This document shows positions 1-9,839 of a DNA stretch of 64,000 bases, piece by piece. Below the pieces are notes generated by a model that was not told where the DNA came from, did not search any database, and saw only the letters and a program-made list of their open reading frames with translations. Made by a program: the position numbers and the translations under genes. Source of the stretch: Podocnemis expansa (lineage: Eukaryota; Chordata; Testudines; Podocnemididae); NCBI GenBank assembly GCA_007922195.1, contig ML681981.1, positions 11,198,791 to 11,262,790 on the forward strand. Direction: 5' to 3'. Numbering within the stretch: the stretch's first letter is position 1; every line of letters starts with the position of its first letter.

Positions 1-819
1 AGAAGTTGGGGGGGGGGTCTCACCACTCTGTGTAGCAGAAAGGTTTCCAGGTTGTGCAGATCAGGTCAGAGGCTGGATGGAAACAAAGCTCCCACAGCAA
101 TCAGCAAGGAAGAAAAGCCAAATCCCAGTGGAAATGATAGAGCTTTAGATCCAAGCATCAGGAGTCAGGACTCAATCCAGACTCACACAGGATTCAGAAA
201 GGATCCAATCAGGACTTACACAGGACACACACTACACTACTGTTCTGTTGGATGTGGGTAAAGGTTTTCTATAAGGACTTGTTTACATGGCCAATACACA
301 TTCCTGGCTGGGCGTAATGGTTCAGAGAAGCTCACAATACAGTCAGGCAGACTCAGTATTTTGGGTATCAGTTATCATGTCTGTGACTAGAATGGTCTGA
401 TAATTGCTGAGTTTGTTCGTTTTGGTGTGAGATCCCCCATCAGACAATGCTTCTCTGCTTCTTCAATCCCAGAGTTCAGTACGGCTCTTGCTTCTTCAAT
501 CCTAGAGTTCAGTGCGGGTCCTGCTTTGGAGTCTGGTTCTCCATAGTCAATGCAAATGAAGCTCCATTGTGCTGATGGCTTTTGGATATGGGTAGATTAG
601 GAAAAGGATGTCTCCCATTTCCTACTGTTTTTGGTTTTCAGTTCAAGCAGAGGTTGGGGGATGTGGGGGGGGGGGGGAGGCACAGGCTAGATACTATGCT
701 CTGATTCCTCAAGAACACAGAGCTAACATGTAACACTCAGACTTGGGAAATCTAATGAAAAGTTCACTAGTAGTCTAGTAGAGTATTCAAACAGTTCACT
801 AGGTAGGCTGCCTTTATTA
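1..819. other. Unassigned sequence with a tandem duplication
   Basis: A block of about 33 bp (cttcttcaatcc.agagttcagt.cgg) occurs twice at 461-530. G runs lie at 8-18 and 667-679. No gene or classified element was recognised. Confidence 0.4.
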
Positions 820-990
820 CTGGAAGAAGTGGTTAAGGTTCTGATTGAGTCTAGCTCTGCCACAGATTTCCTTTGTGACCTTGGGCAAGCCACTTAGTCT
901 CAGTGTGCTTCAGTTCAGTACTGCTGGGAGACTGTTTAGGAGGCACTCAACTATGAAGATGATGGGGACCCAATAAGTACAAAGTCTTTC
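820..990 (+). repeat. MIR-type SINE relic
   Basis: The core tgtgaccttgggcaagccac followed by ttagtctcagtgtgcttcag matches the MIR consensus region. It is old and diverged. Confidence 0.7.
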
Positions 991-1029
991 GGGTCAGTAT
1001 ATCAACCATGTATGGGATGAACTATATGT

Positions 1030-1214
1030 CAGGGGTTCTTAACCTGGGGTGCCTGCACCCCCTAGTGGAATGAGAAAGGAGTCCAAGGAGTGTGGGAGTA
1101 CTGTAATGTGTAATTTAAACATAGAATTTGTAATAAGTATATTTGATTTTAAGTATTATACATTTATTAATCTACCAAACAACCTAAAAGCACAATCAAA
1201 ATTGATAACCACTG
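1030..1214. mobile_element. hAT-like relic
   Basis: The left end is CAGGGGTTCTTAACC and the right end, inverted, CAGTGGTTATCAAT. The interior is AT-rich. Flanking 8-mers do not match well, so this is an old copy or only a similar repeat. Confidence 0.5.
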
Positions 1215-3204
1215 AATTATCTTGGTAGAAGTGTTCCTAACTACTGCACTAAGCTCTAAAGGGCCAAAGTGCTACTGTAATGTCCAGCCTGAATAGCTGG
1301 GCAGGACACTAAGCAGATCCACAGTGGGAAAGTGAAGGGATGAGAATGTTTCACACAATCCACAGAGCAGCTGCGGAACTATTCCATTAAGGGAATTCAG
1401 CTCTTCATGTCCCACAGGCACCCCCTTCTGTGGATGAGCACAAAAGCTCAAGCAATAAATAAATTTCTTAGTTTTTTAAAATGCCTTGTTTATTATGCAG
1501 TGATGGATCCTGAATTTACTCTTACACACACAGCAACTTATCCTGCCCAGTTCCAGCCATCCTTTGCATGCCACCATGCAGGTAGTCCCATAGACTTCCC
1601 ACTCCCAGATCATGCAAGGGAAAGGGAAAACCCAACATCACACCTTCAAAGACTGCCCTGCCCACCAGCTGCACAGTAAAACAAATAGCAAAATTTTGAT
1701 AACCAGTGCACTTTCCATTCCTAGAGCTCAAAAGACTTTACAAAGGAGACTGAAATATCATTACCATTCCCACAGCTATTTAGATGCTTAAATACTGCTT
1801 CAACTCCAAAACTTTAAATTGCTATGTCCTACACAGTTTGCCCAAAATACCATATTGACTTTGAGTCAATAACAAAGCCAAGACCAACACACACGCTGCC
1901 CCAGGATTATGCTGCTTCCCTTAAAAGAGACAACAGCATCTTTTCAGATCACCACTTTTGGGACAGTTCTCTAAGGGGTGCCTCCAAAAGCTGCTGTCTC
2001 TAGAGGAAGAGGAGTTTTATTGCAACAGGAGGCTACACCAGGATCTACTTTGATAGCTGGGGGGCAGGGGAGGCGGGGGCATAGTTTTCCTTTATCAGCA
2101 GGAAGCTTGTGGTATTTAGCAGGAAAGACAAACTTAATATCTGAGACCAACCACATGTTGCTAACAAGAGCATTATCTTACTGGTCAAGATTTATAGACA
2201 GTTTTCAGTCTTTCCTGCCACTGCTCCCAGTAGGAGCTCTCCAGATTAACAGTTGACGGGACTGAGTTCATTCTGTACAACTCAGTGATCTGCCTGCACA
2301 GAAAAGGCAAGCTTAGTAAATAATGAGAGGAGATTCCTCTCAGACATATCAACACTGCAATCAATATTAGGGTATGGGGAGCATGGCCCATTTATTAAGA
2401 GGAGGAAAAAGAAAGCAAGGGTCTGGCAAGCAAACTCTCCAGGATGACAGCTGGCTCCAGACTCATCCAAAAGGTTATAACTGGCCTTATCAGAAGGAGT
2501 AGAATGAGTTACAGACAGCAGGTCTGGCCTTGGGAAGGGGTATAACAATGGAGGCTTTCTTTACTGCAATAACAGGTCTTATCTTAGGAGAGGGAGGGAT
2601 GTTTGCAGGACCAGCTTGTACTCTAACCATAGCAAATACTTTATGAAGCTGGGAAGTCAAGTCAATCATGAAGTAAGGAGAAAAAGCAATAATCACAATC
2701 GAAAAGTCAGTCATAGATTAGGAATTGCCTTTTTCCTCCAGAGACCTCTGTGCACCCAAAACAGGTTTGCCAGAATTGCTAAAGATAGGTTATAAGGTAA
2801 AACAAGTTTGGTTTGGAGTCCTGAGAGCTAGAAAGAAAAAAAAAAATTAATCACTAGTTTGGTGGTTTGAAGAGCTTTACATTAAGATATATTTAAATTG
2901 TCTTTTACCCCCAACTTTGTCCTCTCACCCTTTTTACATGAGTGTCCTTGATGTTCTTCACTGACATAAGGAGTTGGTGTAAGCTTCTCTGCCTTATTCT
3001 CTGACCTAGAACCAAAATTCCTCAACACCAGTATTTTATCTGCATTTCAGCTGTTGATAACTGTCTCTCAACTGTCATGACATCCTGGAGCCTCCCAGCA
3101 TTCCTGCATGATTTACAGGAATTTCAGGAAGTGAATAAAACAGATGTCTGTTCCATGTTGTCTGAGGGATAACCACAGTAGTGATCTTATAAAACTAGAC
3201 TTTC
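1215..3204. other. Unassigned sequence
   Basis: No coding homology, terminal repeats or RNA gene was recognised. ORFs of 60-92 codons overlap on both strands and look like chance. Confidence 0.4.
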
Positions 3205-3585
3205 TAGCTAATAAAATTCAAAACCTCTGTGAAAGGCTAGGATATTATTCTCTGGAAGTGGTAATAAAGCATAATTCTTTGCTTGTGTACAGTGTAGCTT
3301 CTTAAGAACCCACTTCTGGGTAGGGTTACCAGATTCCAGGCAAAAGGAGGACGTCCTCTTTTTTACCTTCACATCCTCTGTCCGACGGGCATTGTAAAAG
3401 GACATGATTTTGTCTGGCTTCTTATTTACAGGGATTAAAGTATGCTTGAATGCCCCAAAACATCTTATTTTTAGGGGGAAGCATTCCAGGGCCCCCTAAA
3501 AAACAGAAGGATATTACATTAATACTACATTTTCTCCATTTGTCCTCCTTTTTCGACTTCCCAGTCCTCCTTTCGAGTTCAGCTG
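3205..3585. repeat. Unclassified repeat related to the right part of the hAT element at 48.2-49.3 kb
   Basis: Read inverted, tttttagggggccctggaat, ccccctaaaaataag and actttaatccctg correspond to blocks at 49060-49195. The segment gttaccagattccaggcaaa, aggaggacgtcctc looks like part of a different interspersed repeat. It interrupts the Penelope minus arm. Confidence 0.4.
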
Positions 3586-4349
3586 TTTCTCTTTGAAGTC
3601 TTGATGTCCCAGCCACATCTCTGACGACAGTCGTTAACAAATCATTTATTGAGTGATTAGAAAGATGGAAGTGCTCAGCAACAGGTTTCTTTGTTTTGTG
3701 ATTTCTGATATCAGCTCTGTGCTCATTCATCCTTTTACGCAGCGATTGTCCTGTTTGTCCAATGTATAAGGTGTTGGGGCATTTCTTGCACATGATGGTG
3801 TAGACCACATTAGTAGATGAGCAGGTAAATGAGCCTTTGATGGAGTAGCAGGCTTGATTAGGGCCTATGATGGTATCTGTTGTGCAGATATGTGGGCAGA
3901 CTTAGCAGCGTGGTTTGTTGCAGGGGTGTGTGCCTGCTTCAATGCTTCTGTTATTAAATCTGTAGTTGCTGGTGAGTATCTGTTTAAGATTGGGTGGCTG
4001 TCTGTAGGCAAGGAGAGGTCTGTGTCCCAAGGCTTGAGAGAGAGAGAGAGAGAGAGGGATCATCTTTTCAAATAGGCTGTAGGTCCCTAATGATCTGTTG
4101 CAGAGGTCTGACTTGAGGGTTGTATGTGATCACTAGTGATGTTCTGTTGCATTCTTTATTGGGTCTCTCCTGTAGTAGATGACTTCGGGGAACCCGTCTA
4201 GCTCTGTCAATTTGTTTTCTTACTTCCCCAGGTGGGTACTGTGGTTTCAAGAATGCTTGATAGAGATCCTCAAGAGATCAGAGCAGATGCGGTTATATCT
4301 TAGGGCTTGGCTGTAGACAATGGATCATGTGGTGTGTTTAGGATGGAAG
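3575..4349 (-). pseudogene. Penelope-like element fragment, GIY-YIG endonuclease (minus arm)
   Basis: Read on the minus strand from 4349, fragments of the Penelope region downstream of the reverse transcriptase appear (SIVYSQALRYN, LVITYNPQVRPLQQIIRDLQ), with frame breaks and a (GA)n expansion at 4037-4058. The Cys-rich linker follows (CNKPRCKVCPHICT), then the endonuclease: VVYTIMCKKCPNTLYIGQT with the GIY-YIG-type VY..LYIG motif, the arginine segment LRKRMNEHR, and KPVAEHF. The reverse transcriptase itself is missing. The 3' tail is absent; a different repeat starts at about 3585. It is not a functional gene. Confidence 0.8.
4035..4058. repeat. (GA)n microsatellite inside a Penelope coding remnant
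   Basis: Gagagagagagagagagaga expanded within the region between reverse transcriptase and endonuclease of the minus arm; it disrupts the frame. Confidence 0.9.
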
Positions 4350-4961
4350 TCCATGCTCAAAGGCTCATTTACCTGCTCATCTACTAATGTGGTCTATGCC
4401 ATCATGTGCAAGAAATGCCCCAACACCTTATACATTGGACAAACAGGACAATCGCTGCGTAAAAGGATGAATGAACACAGAGCTGATATCAGAAATCACA
4501 AAACAAAGAAACCTGTTGCTGAGCACTTCCATCTTTCTAATCACTTGATAAATGATTCGTTAACGACTGTCGTCAGAGATGTGGCTGGGACATCAAGACT
4601 TCAAAGAGCAACAGCTGATCCTGAATTAATATGCAAGCTAAATTCTGTGAAAGCAGGACTTAATTGAGACAATGGGTTCTTTTCCCATTACAAAAGGTCA
4701 TTTGACTTCAGGCTTCCCATGGTTTGAACCTAACAACTGCTCTGATTTGCTGTTACTGTATGACCTGAGCCTATGTTTTACACCCCCTTGCATTTATTTT
4801 CATTCCATTCCATAAGTTCACCCATCTTCAAAACATCTGAGGAAGTGGGATTTTCTCCCATGAAAGCACATGCGAAAAAATAAATCTGTTAGTCTTACAG
4901 TGCCACACAATTGCTTTGGGTTTTTTGCTGAACTAAACTAACACAGCTATCACTTTGGAAA
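4350..4961 (+). pseudogene. Penelope-like element fragment, GIY-YIG endonuclease and 3' tail (plus arm)
   Basis: The endonuclease ORF (within 4320-4667) reads VVYAIMCKKCPNTLYIGQTG, LRKRMNEHRADIRNHKTKK, PVAEHFHLSNH and ends after TSRLQRATADPELICK. The non-coding 3' tail follows to about 4961, with the hairpin GTGGGA..TCCCAT, aataaatctgttagtc, gtgccaca and the terminal ctaacacagctatcactttgg. It abuts the minus arm head to head at 4349/4350, so the two endonuclease copies form a large inverted repeat. It lacks the reverse transcriptase. Confidence 0.85.
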
Positions 4962-5507
4962 CTTTCTCTTATGTAGCCTGAATGGAAGAAGTGAATGGCT
5001 GCAGGTCTGTCTCTCCAGCTCAAGTAGTGTAGCTAAGAGGAGAGAATTCTGGGCAGGGACTTTCAGGGGACAATCATTGACCTACTGAGTTACCTTTGCT
5101 TGGGGAAATCACCTCTTGATTGCTTTAACTGATGAAGTAGTATCTCCTTTACACAACACACTGAGAGCTGATAATAGTAGACACTGGCTATCAAAAAACT
5201 AGTGATAGACCAGACATGCTAAAAAAGCCAAAGAACATAAATTCATAACTCATCTCCGGTGCAGATACTGGCTGCGGAATGTGCATGTGTTCAAAAGTGG
5301 GGAAAAAACTAGTTTTGAAAACTGGACCTCAAAGTCAAGCAAGAAGTTTGTGTAGCTGAGATAGTGGACCACCTAATAATCAGTTTGAATTTCATTGTGG
5401 CTAATAACTATGTAATAAGTGGCAGAAAAGTTGTCCTACAAATTCAAGCTGTCCAAATTCCCTTTAAAGAGATAGCCCAGATCAAACAAACAAACAAACA
5501 AACAAAC

Positions 5508-5575
5508 AAGGAGTCCTGTGACACTTTTAAAGACTAACAAATTTATTTATCACATGAGCTTTAACAAAACAGTCC
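5508..5575 (-). mobile_element. Penelope 3' tail fragment next to a (CAAA)n repeat
   Basis: The text ggagtcctgtgacac..agactaacaaatttattt..cacatgagcttt is the minus-strand Penelope tail, cut short after gagctttaac. A (CAAA)n tract at 5484-5508 precedes it. Confidence 0.7.
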
Positions 5576-5597
5576 AGATGAAGCAAATGATTGTAAA

Positions 5598-5712
5598 GTT
5601 CCAAAGGGGCAGCCGTGTTAGTCTAGTTCTGTAAAACAAACAAAGAGTCCTGTGGCACTTAAAGACTAACAAATTTATTTATTTCATGAGCTTTTGTGGG
5701 AGAACTGTGGGT
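5598..5712 (-). mobile_element. Penelope 3' tail fragment
   Basis: This begins with the usual terminal sequence (gttccaaaggggcagccgtg, inverted) and runs through gagtcctgtggcacttaaag to gagcttttgtgggagaa, then stops at the boundary of the DIRS-like terminal repeat. Confidence 0.75.
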
Positions 5713-5740
5713 TACTTACCAATAACCATCCTTCTTTGAG

Positions 5741-5915
5741 ATGGGCTGCTCGTATACGTTCAGTATTAAGTGTCTATGTGCCACAGTGCACGATTGGTTG
5801 GAAAACTTCTTAGCCCTAGCCTGTCAGAGCAGGGTCGGCAGCCAACGCCCACTCTGGCCACTCCCGTGGCTATATATATATGGCCCCAACCCTGATGCTC
5901 CTCAGTCCCTTCTAG
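5741..5915. repeat. Left inverted terminal repeat of the DIRS-like element
   Basis: This starts atgggctgctcgtatacgtt and contains ttagccctagcctgtcagag and tggctatatatatatggccc. Its reverse complement matches 17705-17880. Confidence 0.65.
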
Positions 5916-6254
5916 TTGCCAACTCCAAGTAGTGGGGATGGTGGGAGGGTTCTGAATATATTAGGTGACTACTAGCTATACTGTGGATGGTGGGTGGAGT
6001 TGGATTTTTTCCACCTTCAGCACGGCTACCCCATACAGGCAAACCCAAGGCATGGAAGGGTGCCTGAATAGTAAGCTTTCCAGCCTACCTAGAGGTGATG
6101 TACTGTAGCCCTCGATTTGTTCTAAGAGAACACCATATGAGGGAACCAGTAAGAGGTTGTGTGTCACCCTGCCTTGGAGGCTAGAAGTATTAATACTGGG
6201 CAGTCCTAAATCGCTTTGGACACCCTCAATTTTGAGTGTGGCTAAAACAATCAA

Positions 6255-6441
6255 AAACACAACAAGGAGTCGTGTGGCACTTTGAGACTAACATTTATTT
6301 TTCGCATGAGCTTTCATGGGAGAAAATCCCCCTTCCTCAGATGCTTCGAAGATGGGTGAACTTACAGAAAGGAATGAATGCCACATGACTCCTTGTTGTT
6401 TTTTTTGCTGGACTAGACTAACACGGCTATCCCTTTGGAAA
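6255..6441. mobile_element. Palindromic Penelope unit with 12-bp target duplication
   Basis: A minus-oriented tail (aacaaggagtcgtgtggcac.. to about 6375) is joined directly to a plus-oriented tail end (ccacatgactccttgttg..ggctatccctttggaaa). The unit is flanked by a perfect repeat TAAAACAATCAA at 6243-6254 and 6442-6453, so both arms entered in one event. The minus arm retains the hammerhead-like core discussed in the findings. Confidence 0.85.
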
Positions 6442-6453
6442 TAAAACAATCAA

Positions 6454-9333
6454 GAAAACAAAGGCAGTTCCACACTTCATCTACCCACTATAAGACGTTT
6501 GACTTTCACGTCCCAGGAGATAAAGGTGAGGATAAAACCCACCCGCTCCCCACCAGAAGGGTTTTGACACTTCAGTGTGTGAGTGTCTAGGCTGGTTTGA
6601 TTGATCAGAGCACTGATAGCACAATATGGATCGTATTAGTTGGACAATCCCATTCTAGCAGGCATAGTCCCAATTTGATGAGTATTAGCTACCCAGGCAG
6701 AAGGGAAGCTAATAACAGAGCACCTCAGGTCCTAGAAGTGGGTATGGTTTCTGGGTCCTTTGGTGAGGTGGGAAAGGAACTGTAATGCAGACTCATCAGG
6801 TCACTGGTTTGAGGTCTGTGGCCTCTAAACATAGCCTTGTTCAAACTCTGTCGAGACAGACCCCGGTGAGAACCCCCTCTGGGAAGAGTAGACTGTCCTG
6901 AGGGTAGTAGGCTGGTGAGGCCCCCCTAATGATTTAGCAAGAGGCGGGAAACCTTGAGCAGATGGCCTATATCCATGTTCTGATATGAAGAGGAAAATTC
7001 TTTGTTTCAGGACCTCCTTTTGGTAGAGACCTAAGAAAACCCCACCACAGACAGGAAGGGAACCTTCAGGGATTGGAATTAAGATATGAGAGAGTAAGGA
7101 TCAGGGGATAAGGGTGTTTGTCTTCGGCCTAGTTGGTCACTTGTGATTCTGGAGCCAGCTGCCCTCATTCTCCAGGCTCCTCTTGCCCCACTGGACAGGC
7201 ATGAGCAAGACCGGGTAGGGGGAGTAGATGAGGAACGAAGTTCTAAGCTAATAAGAGTCCCTCCTGTCCTCTGGCAAGTGCTCAGGCTATGTAAGTTCTC
7301 CGGTGCCCCTACATAAATAAACTGTGGGCCACCTGTAGGTCGCAAGGAGATGAGACCTGGGAAGTATGGAGCTGTCCTACACCTGAGTAAGGTTCGGACA
7401 CTTGAGTGAACCAGCATCTCAAAGTCTCCTGTGTGGGAACACTGAGGCTTTTACCTTACGCCACTTACTCCCTGTGAGTATGCCCTCCAGTACCGGGGGG
7501 GGGGGGTGTCTCCCCCTGGATGTACAGGTGGGGTATGAGCTTTATTCCCCCCGGTCAGAAGTGGTAATGTGTTTCACCAGGTTTTTGACAGCAGAGGGTG
7601 TGGGGGCGGGGCCAAGAACCATTGAAGGTCCTACCATCACAAGGAGTGGAGGGGGAGTGGGGTTACTGTCTCAAAAAGTAAGGCCTTTCTCCACTGGGGG
7701 GGGGGGGGGGAACTTGACTAAAATTGAATCATGTGGTACATTGTCCGCTTCACTCAAGGACCTCAGTGGTACATATGACCACATGATGTGTTAGTCCCAA
7801 CAGGTATAGGCTGTTGGGATACATAGAATACACATGGGTCCCTCGTGTGGGCTGCCCAGAAGGTGCAGATGTCCCACAGCTCTGAGTGAAAGACTTCCTT
7901 CAAGGTCCTGGTAGCCCTTAGATCTCTTATGGGGGAACCAGGGATCCCCTAGCAGGGAAGGGGAGGGATGGCCTATTGTTTATTACCACGTTGGCAATGG
8001 TGGTTAATTGCCCTCTTGGAGAGCCAAGGCACTAACGCAGGCTGGCTTGAAGGGGTAATGCTCAATGCAATTTAGCATTGCTAATAGAAGCAAAGGGTCG
8101 TTCCAGCACAGGACTACAGAGGGGTCAAGGAGCCCCGAGAGGTCTGTAAGGGGAATCTGAGCTGAGGGGAGAGAGAGGGGGAAGGGAAGAGAGAGAGAGC
8201 GAGCACCCTTGAGAGGGCATCCCGGTGGAGCCCAATGGGACTAAAATCAGTGCCCCATGTTCCCTGCTTCCCACCATTAGAGTTGTATGCAGCATAGAAG
8301 GGAAGCATTAAACTAGTTCCTGTCTCCTGCGCGGGTGGGAGGAGGATTTTTCTCCATACCCACATGATGCATGGGTACCTCCTGGAGCAGGTCACCTTGG
8401 GAGTGCGGTGGCAGGGCAACTCTATCAGGTTGCAAAATGGCTAGAAGGGGTTAAGGGATTTTTCTTGCCCCTGATCTTGCACACCTCAGGAGGTCCAGGT
8501 GATGGAACCCCTGGGTCTCCAACAGCACAGCTGGGAGGGTTTAGAGGTCTATTCCCTTGTCCGGCAATGTCAGAGCTATCGAAAAATCAGCCCTGGTGTG
8601 AGTGGAAGCACGGCTGTGGCAAGTCAAGCAGATGCTAAGTCCTGCATGGAGGAACAAATCTAGACAGCTAACTACTAAGTAAGTGCAGTACTCTAGTACA
8701 CGTCCACAGTAACTCAGTCTCTAATGTGAATGGAGTGGAGCATGGGTGGGAGGGCTGTGGGGAAATGTCTGAAAGCCAAGACCCTAGGAGCATAATTAGC
8801 TTTAGAGTGCTTAAATAGGATGCCAAAGAAAGAACTCTGGGTGCATTCATACCTCTTGGCTTTAGCATGAGGAATGCTGGAAGAGAACTGCTGGGTGTAT
8901 CGAGCTAAGGATTGTACAAGACCCTAGGATAGAATAGGGGGCGATTTGACTCTGACACCAGGAATTGGGCTTGCAGGCCCGGGACAGGCAGCAGTTGAGA
9001 GAAAGAGAAATTGAGATGGGACCCTGGGGTGAGGAGAAATAGTGTGGTGTACCTGCACTGTCTTCTGAGCCAGGTCACTCTGCACTTCAACCTGGGGAAA
9101 GTGTTCTTGGACCCCCAGATATATCACTGCTTCCTTTCCAGCTGTGGATGGGGTCCCACCTAGGGCCTCTGCGCTGATTTCCAAAGGGTTGCTGAAATAG
9201 CAGTGTGGATGAAACCTGAGGGGTTAGCGCGTCAATAGGGGCCTCTCTGCTGGGGCCATATACTCTAATTGGAAGTCAGTCCCAGGTGGAGGAGGAGATC
9301 TGGAGTTCCTGGAGGGCTGATCCTGCTTCTCGC
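6454..9333. other. Interior of the DIRS-like span, unrecognised
   Basis: This is moderately GC-rich with G runs at 7495-7507 and 7699-7711. It should hold the 3' half of a DIRS element, but neither reverse transcriptase nor recombinase motifs could be read. It may be a substituted interior. Confidence 0.3.
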
Positions 9334-9835
9334 TCAGCAGGGAAGACCCCATTTGGTCCCTCTGCTGCCGGCGCTCTCACGGCTGGAGAGGGCTAGGGAA
9401 GTGACTGGGCATCTGTGGAGGGAGCATGCCAGCAATCTGGGGGCTGGTCTGGGTTCCCCCATGCCGTGCAGCAGAAGGTCCATTGTCTCTGCAAACAAAG
9501 ACTGTCCCTCAAATAGGAGGTCTTGGATAGCCTGCTGCATGTCCTGAGGCAGGTCTGTCTTCTGCAGCCATGCTGCACATCTCATAATGATGGCCGAGGC
9601 TATACCACGGCTTGCCATATCTGAGGCATCCCATGCCACTAAAAGTATGTCCTGGGATGCTAGCGTGCCCTCCTCTATAAGGGAGTCATAGTTCTCCCTG
9701 TGCTCAGAATCTCTTCATGGACTCCCAGATGTCTAAATTATATCATCCCACCAGTGCTTGGTAGTTCACGACGTGGAGCTGTAATGTGGAGGTTGAGTAC
9801 ACCTTCCGTCCCATAAGGTCCAGCCCCCTCACCTC
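9334..9835 (-). pseudogene. DIRS-like gag remnant, C-terminal part
   Basis: The minus strand reads GRKVYSTSTLQLHVVNYQAL near 9790, with a stop soon after, then AAWLQKTDLPQDMQQAIQDL and LFEGQSLFAETMDLLLHGMG near 9590-9450. This is where the gag remnant at 16047-17515 would be expected to continue. The reading frame is interrupted and ends in unrelated sequence. Confidence 0.5.
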
Positions 9836-9839
9836 CCTA

